From Verrucomicrobiota bacterium (lineage in GTDB: Bacteria > Verrucomicrobiota > Verrucomicrobiia > Chthoniobacterales > Terrimicrobiaceae): 64,000 nucleotides of DNA. The position numbers and the translations under genes were made by a program. Shown here piece by piece: positions 8,809 through 17,876 of this stretch. The stretch is taken from NCBI GenBank assembly GCA_017305195.1, contig JAFKMU010000044.1, positions 124,001-188,000 of the forward strand, read 5' to 3'. The notes under the pieces were generated by a model. It made no database searches. It was not told the origin of the DNA and saw only the letters and a list, made by a program, of their open reading frames with translations. Position 1 is the first letter of the stretch, and each line of letters opens with the position of its first letter.

Positions 8809-9917
8809 GCACACCCTTTCGAGTTGTCATAGCCTGCGGAGGCACCGGAGGACATCTGTTTCCCGGGCTGGCCGTGGCGGAAACCTTGAAGCAGCGCGGA
8901 CACGAGATCCTCCTCATCGTCTCCGAGAAATCCATCGACAGCATCGCGCTGAAGGCGCACCCGGAGTTCCGGGCCGAGAAGCTGCCGTCCATCGGCATGC
9001 CGTCGGTGCTGTCGCCCGCCTTTGTCCGGTTCCTGCGACGGTCCTGGGAGAGCCTCGGCCATTGCCGCGACGTGTACCGGAGGTTTCGCCCCTCGGCGGT
9101 GCTGGGCATGGGTGGTTTCACCTCCACGGCTCCGCTGCTGGCAGGCCGGATGCAAAAGCTGCCGACCTTCATCCACGAGTCCAACGCCATCCCCGGCCGG
9201 GCCAACAAGCTGGCGGCGAAATTCGTCACCAAGGTGCTGCTCGGCTTCGGCGCGTGCGGACAGTATTTTGAAGGCAAGTCCTACGCGGTCACGGGTACGC
9301 CCGTGCGCAAGAATCTCGGCGGGGCCATCCCGCGCGAGGAGGCGCTGGCGGCGCTGAAGCTCGATCCGGCGCGCAGGACGCTGCTCGTCATGGGCGGGAG
9401 CCAGGGCGCGGCGGGGCTGAACCAGGCCATCTTCAAATGCGCACCGCTCTGGGTCGACCAGCCGGTGCAGATCATCCACCTCACCGGCGACCGCGACGAC
9501 CGGCTGGCGGCGGCAAATTACCAGCGCGAGCACCTGCCGCACTACGTGGCCCCCTTCCATCACAAGATGGAGGAGGTGTATTCCGCCGCCGATCTCGTCA
9601 TCTCGCGGGCTGGGGCATCGAGCCTGAGCGAGCTGTCGCAATTCGGCCTGCCCTCGATCCTCGTCCCCTACCCGTACGCCACCGACGACCACCAGACAGC
9701 CAACGCCAATGTCTTCATCGAGGCCGGGGCCGCCGAGCTGGTGCAGGAGGCGAAGATCGCGCCGGACTCCTTCGGCGTGCTGGTGACAAATTTGCTGACC
9801 AACGACCGCCGCCGCGAGCAGATGGCTGCCGCGGCCCGGGCCATCCTGCCGCATGATGCGGCGGGCAACGTGGCCGACGAGGTGGAAAAAGCCGTCCGGG
9901 AGGCGCAGGCGCAATGA
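8805..9917 (+). CDS. murG: UDP-GlcNAc:lipid I GlcNAc transferase MurG
   Basis: Peripheral membrane GT28 glycosyltransferase that converts lipid I to lipid II. The start chosen is the GTG at 8805, overlapping the ftsW stop, because it places the N-terminal glycine loop (ACGGTGGHLFPGLAVAE) about ten residues from the start as usual. The frame stays open upstream inside ftsW, but that extension has no MurG character. The 370-residue protein also shows MGGSQGAAGLN and the AGASSLSEL donor-binding segment. The stop overlaps murC-murB by ATGA. Confidence 0.94.
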   Translation: MSTPFRVVIACGGTGGHLFPGLAVAETLKQRGHEILLIVSEKSIDSIALKAHPEFRAEKLPSIGMPSVLSPAFVRFLRRSWESLGHCRDVYRRFRPSAVLGMGGFTSTAPLLAGRMQKLPTFIHESNAIPGRANKLAAKFVTKVLLGFGACGQYFEGKSYAVTGTPVRKNLGGAIPREEALAALKLDPARRTLLVMGGSQGAAGLNQAIFKCAPLWVDQPVQIIHLTGDRDDRLAAANYQREHLPHYVAPFHHKMEEVYSAADLVISRAGASSLSELSQFGLPSILVPYPYATDDHQTANANVFIEAGAAELVQEAKIAPDSFGVLVTNLLTNDRRREQMAAAARAILPHDAAGNVADEVEKAVREAQAQ

Positions 9918-12199
9918 ACCTCGCGAGCCTCACGGAATTCCTCACCAGCGGATCACGCCGCGTCCACCTGATCGGGGTGGCCGGGTCCGGCATGAGCGGC
10001 ATCGCCGCGCTGCTCCTCGCCCTGGGACATCGCGTAAGCGGGTCCGACAAGGTCGATACCATCGAGGTTCAGCGTCTGGTCAAGAAGGGGCTGAATTTCC
10101 ATACACCTCACCTGTCGGGCGAAGTCAACGGAGCCGAACTGGTCGTGTACTCCTCCGCGATCAAGGCGGGCAACGTGGCCTACGATGAAGCCACCCAGTT
10201 GGGCATTCCCATGGTGCGCCGTGCCGACGCGCTGGCCGCGATCATGAACTCCAAGAAGGGCGTGGTCGTGTGCGGCATGCACGGCAAGACCACAACCTCC
10301 TCCATGGCCGCGCATGTGCTGCGCTCGTGCGGGCTGAAGCCGTCGCATTATGTCGGCGCGGAGATTCCCATCCTCGGCACAAATGCGCGGTGGGATTCCG
10401 AGGGCGAGTACTTCGTGGCCGAAGGCGACGAGAGCGACGGCACGCTGATCAATTACCACCCCGAGCACGCCATCGTGCTCAACATCGAGCCCGAGCACCT
10501 GGATTTCTACAAGGATCTCGCGGCGATCGACGCGGTCTACACCAAGCTGGTCACGCAGACGCGCGGCAAGGTGATCTACTGCGGCGACGACGAGGGCGCG
10601 ACCCGCGTCTGCGCCTCGCATCCCGGCGCGGTGAGCTACGGGCACGACGCGAAGAACCGTTACCGCATCACGGACCTCGTGGTGAAGAACTTCCGCTCGC
10701 ACTTCACGACCTGGCGCGGCGAAGAAAAGCTGGGCGACGTGACGCTGAACATTCCCGGCGCGCACAACGCGCTCAACGCCCTGGCCGCGATCGCGCTGGC
10801 CACGGAGATCGGGCAGCCGTTCGACCGTATTGCCTCCGCCCTCGAGACCTTCCGCGGAGCGCGCCGCCGGTTCGAGATCCGGCACGAGTCGCCCCGCAAC
10901 CTCGTGGTGGACGACTACGGGCATCATCCCACGGAAATCGCCGCCACCATCGCGACCGCGCGCACGGGTGACTGGAAGCGCGTGCTCGTGATGTTCCAGC
11001 CGCATCGCTACACGCGCACGCTGGCGCTGAAGGAGGAGTTTGGCCGCGCCTTCGGGCTGGCCGACCATGTGTTCGTCGCGAATGTGTACCCGGCGAGCGA
11101 GAAGCCGATTCCCGGCGTGTCGGGCCAGACCATCGTGGACGCGGTGCTCGCCAACGGGCATCCCTCGGCGTTCCACGAGGAGGACATCACAAAGATCCAC
11201 CAGTTGGCCGGGGCGAGAATCCAGGATGGCGACATCATTCTCAGCCTGGGAGCAGGCAATATTCACGAGGCGGGCGCCCGTCTGGTGAAGGACCTGGAAA
11301 CCCGCGATGCGCTCAGCACGGTGATGGGGCCGGGCACGATCAAGCTTTACGAACCGCTTTCGCGGCACACGACGATGCGCGTGGGCGGACCGGCGCAGTT
11401 TTGGGTGGAACCGGAGACCGAGGAAGGTTTCGCCGACCTTGTGAGCTATTGCGACGATCACGACATCCCTTTCATGGTGATGGGGCGGGGGTCCAACCTG
11501 CTCGTGCGCGACGGCGGCATTCCGGGCGTGGTGGCCCAGCTTTCCAAGGGAGACTTTGCCCGGTACGAGGTCAACGGCGTGGAGATCACGGCGGGCGTGG
11601 GGCTCAAGCTCAAGCAGCTCACCGCGGTGGCGCAGAATGCGGGCATCGGCGGCTTTGAGTGGATGGAGGGCATCCCCGGCAACCTCGGCGGCAGCCTGCG
11701 CATGAATGCGGGCGCAATGGGGTCGCAGACTTTTGAGCAGGTGGTGCGCGTGCGCTACTGCGACACGGATGGCAACATCTTCACCCGCACCCCGGCCGAG
11801 ATGGAGGTGCACTACCGCGACGTGCCCACGCTGCGACAGAACTATGCGCTCTCCGCCACGCTGCGCGGATACCCCGCCAGCGCCGAGGACATCGCGGCAA
11901 AGATCGCCGAGTCCACGCAAAAGCGCAAAACCTCGCAGCCCATCGCGGCCAGCGCGGGATGCATCTTCAAAAACCCGGCCGCCATCCCGGCGGGCAAGCT
12001 GGTCGACGAACTGGGATTCAAAAATTTCGCCGTGGGCCGTGCGCGGGTTTCCGAGGTGCATGGCAATTTTATCGTCAACGATGGCGGGGCGACGGCGGAG
12101 GAGATCCTCACGCTGATCGGAGAAATCAAAGCCGCGGCCGCGCGAGAGCGCGGGATCGAGTTGGAAACCGAAGTACAGATCGTAGGAGTCGACGCATAA
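9914..12199 (+). CDS. murC/murB: Bifunctional UDP-MurNAc:L-alanine ligase / UDP-MurNAc dehydrogenase (MurC-MurB fusion)
   Basis: One 761-residue protein with two enzymes. Residues 1 to about 465 are MurC: HLIGVAGSGMSGIA at the N-terminus, the P-loop GMHGKTTTSS near 120, and the DDYGHHPTEI segment. From about residue 472 (base 11328) a MurB domain begins, with the FAD-binding TTMRVGGPAQFWV and MGRGSNLLVRD, then GIPGNLGGSLRMNAGA and SAGCIFKNP. In the last motif a cysteine occupies the place of the catalytic serine, as in some MurB proteins. The order in the protein is the reverse of the reaction order: MurB makes UDP-MurNAc and MurC adds L-alanine. No internal stop or frameshift is present. Confidence 0.93.
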   Translation: MNLASLTEFLTSGSRRVHLIGVAGSGMSGIAALLLALGHRVSGSDKVDTIEVQRLVKKGLNFHTPHLSGEVNGAELVVYSSAIKAGNVAYDEATQLGIPMVRRADALAAIMNSKKGVVVCGMHGKTTTSSMAAHVLRSCGLKPSHYVGAEIPILGTNARWDSEGEYFVAEGDESDGTLINYHPEHAIVLNIEPEHLDFYKDLAAIDAVYTKLVTQTRGKVIYCGDDEGATRVCASHPGAVSYGHDAKNRYRITDLVVKNFRSHFTTWRGEEKLGDVTLNIPGAHNALNALAAIALATEIGQPFDRIASALETFRGARRRFEIRHESPRNLVVDDYGHHPTEIAATIATARTGDWKRVLVMFQPHRYTRTLALKEEFGRAFGLADHVFVANVYPASEKPIPGVSGQTIVDAVLANGHPSAFHEEDITKIHQLAGARIQDGDIILSLGAGNIHEAGARLVKDLETRDALSTVMGPGTIKLYEPLSRHTTMRVGGPAQFWVEPETEEGFADLVSYCDDHDIPFMVMGRGSNLLVRDGGIPGVVAQLSKGDFARYEVNGVEITAGVGLKLKQLTAVAQNAGIGGFEWMEGIPGNLGGSLRMNAGAMGSQTFEQVVRVRYCDTDGNIFTRTPAEMEVHYRDVPTLRQNYALSATLRGYPASAEDIAAKIAESTQKRKTSQPIAASAGCIFKNPAAIPAGKLVDELGFKNFAVGRARVSEVHGNFIVNDGGATAEEILTLIGEIKAAAARERGIELETEVQIVGVDA

Positions 12200-12200
12200 A

Positions 12201-13112
12201 ATGAGCAGTGGAATTTTGAACGACAAGGTGGTGGCGGTGCTGATGGGAGGACCGGGCGCAGAGCGCGAGGTCTCGCTCCGATCGGGTGCAGCCGTGGCCC
12301 GCGCGCTGGGCTCGCTCGGCGCGAAGGTGGTCGAGATCGACGTGACGGGACCGGACTTCCCCCTGCCCACAGACGTTCACCTCGCCTACAACATGATCCA
12401 CGGCACCTTCGGCGAGGACGGCCAGCTCCAGGCGATCCTCGATGCCAAGGGCGTCCCGTACACGGGCGAGGGCGCGCGAGGCAGCCGGCTCGCCTTTGAC
12501 AAGATCGAGAGCAAGCGGAAATTCGACGAAGCAGGCGTGCCGACGGCGGCCTTTGAAGTGATCGAGCGCGGTGTACAGCCCGGTCTCACCGCTCCGTACG
12601 TCATCAAGGCGCCGCGCCAGGGGTCCAGCGTGGGCGTGCATATCATTCATGACACGGCTCATGTACCCGCGGCGCTGGAGGATTGTTTCCAGTTCGGCAA
12701 CGAGGTGCTGGTGGAGGATTTTGTCAAAGGCCGGGAACTGACGATCGGCATCCTCGGCGGCAAGGCTCTGCCCGTGATCGAGATCGTACCCAACGAAGGC
12801 TTTTACGACTACGCGCACAAGTACACCAAGGGAGCTTCGTCGTATTTTGTACCCGCTGACATCGGCGAGGAAAACACCCGTCGGGTGCAGGAGGCCGCGG
12901 AGGCCGCGCACGCAGCGTTGGGACTGGAAATTTATTCGCGAGTGGATATCCTGCTGGCTTCCGACGGCAGCTTGAGCGTGCTGGAGATCAACACGATCCC
13001 GGGCATGACGGAAACCAGCCTGCTGCCCAAGGCCGCGGCGGTGGTCGGACTCGACTTCGCCGCTCTCTGCGAACGCATTGCCGAACTCTCCCTGGCCCGA
13101 CACAACCGATGA
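12201..13112 (+). CDS. ddl: D-alanine:D-alanine ligase
   Basis: ATP-grasp enzyme making the D-Ala-D-Ala dipeptide used by MurF. The 303 residues begin with the substrate-binding AVLMGGPGAEREVSLRSG and include the NMIHGTFGEDGQLQ segment, the ATP-grasp KAPRQGSSVGV lysine region, and the C-terminal EINTIPGMTETSLLPKAA metal/substrate loop. Length is typical of the DdlB group. It starts one base after the murC-murB stop and overlaps ftsQ by ATGA. Confidence 0.95.
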   Translation: MSSGILNDKVVAVLMGGPGAEREVSLRSGAAVARALGSLGAKVVEIDVTGPDFPLPTDVHLAYNMIHGTFGEDGQLQAILDAKGVPYTGEGARGSRLAFDKIESKRKFDEAGVPTAAFEVIERGVQPGLTAPYVIKAPRQGSSVGVHIIHDTAHVPAALEDCFQFGNEVLVEDFVKGRELTIGILGGKALPVIEIVPNEGFYDYAHKYTKGASSYFVPADIGEENTRRVQEAAEAAHAALGLEIYSRVDILLASDGSLSVLEINTIPGMTETSLLPKAAAVVGLDFAALCERIAELSLARHNR

Positions 13113-14068
13113 TCCAACGCCGCTCCACCGCACGTCCCGCCAATCGCCGCTCGAGGCATGCCTCGCCGCGCGCGCATCTGCTCGACGTGCAGATCCGCAC
13201 CTCCACGGCGCGGCGGCAGCGGAATGAGAAGGTGGGCCGGTGGGTGTTCAACATTCTGCTCATCGGTTCCGTCTCTGTGGCGGCTGTGCTCGGGCTCAAG
13301 ACCGGGCTCGACAAGTTCTTCTTCCAAAACGCGGACTACACGCTCAAGCGGATCAGCCTCGATCTCGACAACATCCTCACCCGCGAGGAAGTGCTGCAGG
13401 AAACCGGGCTAAGCGAGGGGGAGAATATCTTCTCCGTCGATCTGGCCAAGGTGGAGGCCAAGCTCCAGGCGATCCCGCAGGTGGCGAGCGTCCATGTCGA
13501 GCGCGAACTGCCCGACCACATCTCGGTGACCATGACGGCTCGCGATCCGGTAGCCTGGGTGGCCGCGCCGGGCGAGACGGGCGATGTGACCGCGTCGGAA
13601 AAGTCGATGCTGGTCGACGCGACAGGCTTCCTCATGCGCCCGCGCCACATCCAGCCCGAATATTATCACCTCCCCGTGATCTACGGAGTAAAGAGCGACG
13701 ACGTGCAGGATGGCGAACTGCTGGCCAATGAAGACCTGCGCGTGGCGCTCAACCTCATCCAGACCGTGTACTCGCGCCCCGAGTCGCTGCTGCGCATCCG
13801 CACGCTCGATATTTCCAAGGGGTACAGCATCACGGTCGTGAACGACCAGAACGCACACATCATATTTGCCGCGTCCAACTTCGACGAGCAGCTCGCCCAT
13901 TTGCAGAAGCTGCTCCAGCATTGCGAGGAAACGGGACGCACCCTGGAGAAAGTGAATTTAATGGTTAAGCGGAATACCCCTGTAACCTTCGTCGTCGCCT
14001 CGGCCCCGCCCGAGGTCACGCAGAAATCGCAACCCATCGGAAGCTCGCCGAGAACCCGGAGAAACTAA
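13109..14068 (+). CDS. ftsQ: Cell division protein FtsQ
   Basis: Bitopic divisome protein. The first 45 residues are very basic and cytoplasmic, followed by one membrane segment (about 46-64) and a POTRA domain (about 75-150) starting YTLKRISLDLDN, with the ENIFSVDL and V.RELPD.I elements of the family. A periplasmic FtsQ domain fills the rest. Sequence conservation is low, as is usual for FtsQ; position between ddl and ftsA makes the call secure. The stop codon is directly adjacent to the ftsA start. Confidence 0.88.
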   Translation: MIQRRSTARPANRRSRHASPRAHLLDVQIRTSTARRQRNEKVGRWVFNILLIGSVSVAAVLGLKTGLDKFFFQNADYTLKRISLDLDNILTREEVLQETGLSEGENIFSVDLAKVEAKLQAIPQVASVHVERELPDHISVTMTARDPVAWVAAPGETGDVTASEKSMLVDATGFLMRPRHIQPEYYHLPVIYGVKSDDVQDGELLANEDLRVALNLIQTVYSRPESLLRIRTLDISKGYSITVVNDQNAHIIFAASNFDEQLAHLQKLLQHCEETGRTLEKVNLMVKRNTPVTFVVASAPPEVTQKSQPIGSSPRTRRN

Positions 14069-15289
14069 ATGGCACGATCGGACATCCTCGTCGGTGTGGA
14101 GGTGGGAACCTCCAAGGTGTGCGCGGTCGTCGGAGAGACGGGTCGCGAAGGAACGCTGCGCATCCTCGGTGTAGGCTCAGCCCCATCGCGCGGTGTGCGC
14201 AAGGGAGAGATCGTGGACATCGCCATCGCCACAGAGTGCGTGCACGACGCCCTGGCCGATGCCGAGACAAACAGCGACGCCGAGATCGGCAGCGTGTCGG
14301 TCGCGGTGACAGGCAGCCACATCCGGAGCTTTAACAGCCGCGGTGCGGTCCTCATCCCATCGGAGCGCTTTGAAATCGACGATGAGGATGTCTCCGAGGT
14401 CGCGGTGAAGGCGCGCGAGGTCAACATCCCGACGGAAAACGCCTTTTTGCATTCCATCATCCAGCATTACTACGTGGACGGCCAGGACGGGGTACTCAAT
14501 CCCCTGGGCATGGTCGGTCGCAGGCTGGAGGCGGATTACCACATCATCCACGGCGTGAAGACGCGCCTGCAAAACACCCTGCGCTGCATCCGCGAAAACG
14601 GTGTGCAGCTCGACGAGGTGGTGGTGAACTCGCTGGCCTCCGCGCAGGCTGTGCTCGACCAGCACCAGAAGGACCTCGGCGCGGTCGCGATCGACATGGG
14701 CGGCGGGGTGACGGATTACATCGTCTACGAAAACGGCGCGGTGCGGCATAGCGGCGTGCTGGCCGTGGGCGGCGACCATATCAGCAACGATATCTCGCTG
14801 GGGCTGCGCATTCCCCTCACCCGCGCGGAGAAGCTGAAGGTCGAGGAAGGCTCCACCGTGCTCGGCCAGGGAACGCCGGGCGAAATGATCGTGCTGAAGA
14901 ACGACGCGGGATTCTCCGGCAAGGAAGTCGAGCGTGAGATGCTCAACACGATCATCCATGCCCGCGTACGCGAGATGTTTGAGCTGATCCGCAAGGGGAT
15001 CGAGAGCGAAATCCCGCTCCATCTGCTCGGCGCGGGCGTGGTGCTGACGGGCGGCTGCAGCCTGATCAAAGGCGTCAAGGATGTGGCGGAGTCGGTCTTC
15101 GACCTGCCGGTGAGCCTCGCGCGCGAGGCGGGGGTATCGGGGCCGAAGTCGGTGCTCAACAACCCGCAGTACTCAACGGCGATCGGCTTGATCAAGTTTA
15201 CCCAGGCTTTACGGGCGGAAGAGGAAGACCCCGGTCTTTTCGGCTCGGTGCTCCAGAAAATCGGGGGAATCTTCCGCAGAAAGGGCTAA
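14069..15289 (+). CDS. ftsA: Cell division protein FtsA, actin-like membrane tether for FtsZ
   Basis: Actin-fold ATPase that anchors FtsZ to the membrane. Of the 406 residues, the phosphate-1 region is VGVEVGTSKVCAVV near the start, the phosphate-2 region is AIDMGGGVTDY, and GAGVVLTGGCSLIKG is the adenosine motif. The extreme C-terminus (LFGSVLQKIGGIFRRKG) is a short amphipathic basic helix expected to act as the membrane-targeting sequence. ftsZ follows after 6 bases. Confidence 0.95.
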   Translation: MARSDILVGVEVGTSKVCAVVGETGREGTLRILGVGSAPSRGVRKGEIVDIAIATECVHDALADAETNSDAEIGSVSVAVTGSHIRSFNSRGAVLIPSERFEIDDEDVSEVAVKAREVNIPTENAFLHSIIQHYYVDGQDGVLNPLGMVGRRLEADYHIIHGVKTRLQNTLRCIRENGVQLDEVVVNSLASAQAVLDQHQKDLGAVAIDMGGGVTDYIVYENGAVRHSGVLAVGGDHISNDISLGLRIPLTRAEKLKVEEGSTVLGQGTPGEMIVLKNDAGFSGKEVEREMLNTIIHARVREMFELIRKGIESEIPLHLLGAGVVLTGGCSLIKGVKDVAESVFDLPVSLAREAGVSGPKSVLNNPQYSTAIGLIKFTQALRAEEEDPGLFGSVLQKIGGIFRRKG

Positions 15290-15295
15290 ATCTCC

Positions 15296-16714
15296 ATGAT
15301 TTCCTATCCACGATCCGAAGCCGGGGAACCGGCGAGTGTCCAGGCCCTTGTGCTTGGACTGGGCAATGCCGGTGTGCATCTCGTGGATCGCCTGACGATG
15401 TCGGGCATCGCGGACGCGGATTTTGTCGCCCTCAACACGGACGCGCAGTCGCTGGCCTCGTCGATCACGCAGACCAAGATCGCGCTGGGCCAGAAGGTGA
15501 CACGCGGGCTCGGCACCGGAGGAGACCCCGAGGTTGGCTACGAGGCGGCGCAGGAGTCGCTAGGAGAGATTCGCTCCGCGCTCGAGGGCGCGCAGGTCGT
15601 GTTCCTCTGCACGGGACTCGGCGGCGGCACTGGATCGGGCGTGGCCCCGGTGATCGCGGAATCGGCCCGCGAAGCGGGAGCGATTGTCATTTCCATCGTC
15701 ACCTCGCCATTTTCCTTCGAGGGCAAGCGGCGCAGCGCCCAGGCACGTGAAGGCCTGGCGGGCGTGGCGGAGTTTTCCCACGCGGTGCTGCACTTCGAAA
15801 ATGACCGCATGTCGGAGCTGGCTTCACCGCGGGCGGGCATCGAGGAGACATTTTCCATTTCTGACAACTTCCTCGGCTCTGCCGTGATCGCACTGCTCGA
15901 CATCCTGCGAGGCGGCGCACCGCTGCCCGTGGGGCTGGCCGACGTGCTCTCCGTACTCGGGGGAGGATCCGCTGCGGCGCTCTTCGGACGCGGTGAGGCG
16001 ACTGGCGACAACCGCGCCCACGAGGCCCTCGAGCGTGCGCTGAAAAGCCCGCTGCTCGACCGCGGCCGCCTGCTGGCCGAGAGCCACGCCATCATCTCCC
16101 ATATCTCCGGCCCGTCGTCGCTCTCATTCGCGGAGGTCGCCGCCATCATGCGCGAACTCGGCAAGCATATCACCGACTCAGCCCAGCTTTTCCTCGGGGT
16201 CACCACCCTGCGGGATACGAACTCACCCGTAACGGTGACGCTCGTGGGCAATTATGCCGCCGGTGATCATGAGGCGCCGCCTGTGGCCGAGCATCATGCG
16301 GTCGAGCGTCCCGCTCCGCGCCAGCGCCCGACCTTTGCCGCCCCGACGCCTCAACATGAAGAAGCGGAACCCGCTCCGCGCCAGCGTCATGCCCCTGCGC
16401 CCGTCGCGGAGGAGCCCGCCCCGCTGTTTTCCGAACCCGCAGAGGAACCCTCTGCGGAAGCCCCAGAAGCCGTGCCAGCGCCCGCCCCGCCTCAGGCAGC
16501 CCGTCCCGCGCCCGCCCGGGAGCATCGTGCGCCCGCCGCAGCCAAGCAGCAGCCGCAACCGGCGGCTCCTCCAGCCGCGCCCAAGGTGAAGCAGGAGACG
16601 CTGCAATTTGAGTCCGTCGCACGCGGTCGGTTCGAGAAAAGCGAGCCGACGATCGTGGAGGGCGAGGATCTCGACGTGCCCACCTTCCTCCGCATGCGCG
16701 GGAAGCCTCGCTAA
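15296..16714 (+). CDS. ftsZ: Divergent cell division GTPase FtsZ with altered T7 loop
   Basis: Tubulin-like ring-forming GTPase. The 472 residues contain GLGNAGVHLVDRL, NTDAQSL at 47-53, the tubulin signature GGGTGSG at 109-115 and ENDRM at 168-172, so nucleotide binding looks intact. The T7 synergy loop, usually N-x-D-x-x-D, reads P-V-G-L-A-D at 211-216. The asparagine and first aspartate are replaced and only the last aspartate is kept. After about residue 325 comes a long Pro/Ala/Glu-rich linker, then a conserved-looking tail ending DVPTFLRMRGK, the expected FtsA/ZipA-binding peptide. It is the only ftsZ in the window. The sequence departs strongly from textbook FtsZ, but the gene is undoubtedly the dcw-cluster ftsZ. 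Confidence 0.93.
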   Translation: MISYPRSEAGEPASVQALVLGLGNAGVHLVDRLTMSGIADADFVALNTDAQSLASSITQTKIALGQKVTRGLGTGGDPEVGYEAAQESLGEIRSALEGAQVVFLCTGLGGGTGSGVAPVIAESAREAGAIVISIVTSPFSFEGKRRSAQAREGLAGVAEFSHAVLHFENDRMSELASPRAGIEETFSISDNFLGSAVIALLDILRGGAPLPVGLADVLSVLGGGSAAALFGRGEATGDNRAHEALERALKSPLLDRGRLLAESHAIISHISGPSSLSFAEVAAIMRELGKHITDSAQLFLGVTTLRDTNSPVTVTLVGNYAAGDHEAPPVAEHHAVERPAPRQRPTFAAPTPQHEEAEPAPRQRHAPAPVAEEPAPLFSEPAEEPSAEAPEAVPAPAPPQAARPAPAREHRAPAAAKQQPQPAAPPAAPKVKQETLQFESVARGRFEKSEPTIVEGEDLDVPTFLRMRGKPR

Positions 16715-16921
16715 GAGCCCAGGCAAGGACCACCCGCATTTCCTGGCGCGACGAAGCAACGCCGATGGCTCCGGGCGCGCTATTTTCCGCGCGCTCCCGC
16801 CCTTCCGCCGACCTGCTTCCGAGCAACCTGACGCGGCCGAAAAATCGGCGAGAATATCTCCTTTTCCAGTTTGACAATGCGAGTCGGCAGGAGCAGTTTG
16901 CCCGCAACCCACGTGAAATCC

Positions 16922-17461
16922 ATGCTCAGAAGCGCTATGCTCTGCCTGGTTGCGTCTACCGCCATCTCCACGGCGTTACATGCGCAAGACACTCCGAACG
17001 CAACCATCCACCCCGGTTCGCCCGCCTACCTCGATTCGCTCGACGGGTTCCGTGGAGTCAAATTCGGAACGGAATTTGGCAAATTCACGGGACTGGTTCT
17101 CGATCAGGATCGCGGGAAGCTGAAGCTGTACACGAAGAAAAGCGAGGACCTGACGCTCGGCTTGGCCAAGCTGTCGACCATCGTCTATCACTTCTTCGAT
17201 GGCAAGCTCCAGGCGGTGACCATCCACACCACCTCGATGCCCGACGGGCGCACGCTGACTGCGATCGCCAACTCCGGCTTCGGCGCTGGCACAAAGCTCG
17301 ATCCATACAACACGATCTGGCAGGGCGAGACCGCCTGGGCCCAGCTCTCGCAGAATGAAGGCACAGGTGAGATGACCCTCACGATCGGCGACGCCGAACT
17401 CTCCCGCGAACTCGGAACCTACGAACAGCAGCAGGCCCAGGAGGCCGCCGCGCAACTCTAA
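16922..17461 (+). CDS. Exported protein of unknown function, first gene of the RiPP operon
   Basis: Not recognised. The start at 16922 is preferred because it gives a clean signal peptide (hydrophobic core LCLVASTAIS, then ALHAQD, cleavage expected after AQ); the frame stays open to an ATG at 16877 and a TTG at 16871. The mature part of about 155 residues begins LDGFRGVKFGTEF and looks like a compact beta-rich soluble domain, with no cysteines and no known catalytic motif. It ends only 15 bases before the precursor peptide gene on the same strand, so the two are likely co-transcribed. A role in export or processing of the modified peptide is possible but only inferred from position. Confidence 0.72.
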   Translation: MLRSAMLCLVASTAISTALHAQDTPNATIHPGSPAYLDSLDGFRGVKFGTEFGKFTGLVLDQDRGKLKLYTKKSEDLTLGLAKLSTIVYHFFDGKLQAVTIHTTSMPDGRTLTAIANSGFGAGTKLDPYNTIWQGETAWAQLSQNEGTGEMTLTIGDAELSRELGTYEQQQAQEAAAQL

Positions 17462-17476
17462 ACTCCACATAGAGCC

Positions 17477-17848
17477 ATGAAGAATACTTCACTCAAGCAG
17501 TCGCTCCCCGCGTTGATCGCTGTCACCGGCGGAGCCCTCGTTGCAGGCGCCGCCTCGGCGGAAGCCGCGCAGTCCGCCACCCTCCCCACGGCGGCCACGA
17601 ACGAAACCACGCTCGAAGCCCGCATCAGCAACGTCCAGGACAAGCTCAACGGCAAGCCCGGCGTGACCTTTGCCGAGCGCTCCATGGAGACCCCCGAGGG
17701 GCTCCAGACCTTCTGGTGGGGCAACTGGCACAACGGTGGCTTCGGTCCCGGCGCCTGGCACAACTGGGGCAATGGCGGCTGGCACAACTGGGGCAACGGC
17801 TGGGGCAACGGCGGCTGGCACAACTGGCATAACTGGGGCAACTTCTAG
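17477..17848 (+). CDS. grrA: GRRM-type precursor peptide with ten W-x-N motifs (candidate triceptide RiPP)
   Basis: A 123-residue peptide. Residues 1-33 form a basic N-terminus, a hydrophobic stretch and an A-rich AASAEAAQ cleavage-like region, as in Gly-rich repeat precursors of GRRM systems. Residues 34-78 act as leader/linker. The core (79-123) is almost only Trp, Gly, His and Asn. W-G-N or W-H-N occurs with Trp at 81, 84, 94, 97, 102, 105, 109, 114, 117 and 120. An aromatic residue, any residue, then Asn is the substrate pattern of the three-residue cyclophane-forming radical SAM enzymes, and such an enzyme is encoded 74 bases downstream. Ten sites mean up to ten Trp-Asn crosslinks; the number actually made is unknown. 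Confidence 0.85.
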   Translation: MKNTSLKQSLPALIAVTGGALVAGAASAEAAQSATLPTAATNETTLEARISNVQDKLNGKPGVTFAERSMETPEGLQTFWWGNWHNGGFGPGAWHNWGNGGWHNWGNGWGNGGWHNWHNWGNF

Positions 17849-17850
17849 GC

Positions 17851-17862
17851 TTCCCCGGGGAA
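17851..17862. repeat. Short perfect palindrome after the precursor peptide gene
   Basis: TTCCCCGGGGAA lies 3 bases after the precursor stop codon. It could form a minor hairpin in the mRNA next to the larger stem-loop at 17877-17909. No function can be assigned. Confidence 0.45.
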
Positions 17863-17876
17863 CCCATATCCCTTGC

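Noticed and set aside
9953-12370. 805-codon open frame opposite murC-murB
   Set aside because: Fully antisense to a well-supported fusion enzyme; composition (Arg, His, Val-rich) shows no domain.
17700-17848. Repeated TGGCACAACTGGGGC units considered as a DNA tandem repeat or CRISPR-like array
   Set aside because: Units are in frame, irregularly spaced and encode the W-x-N core of the peptide; there are no spacers.
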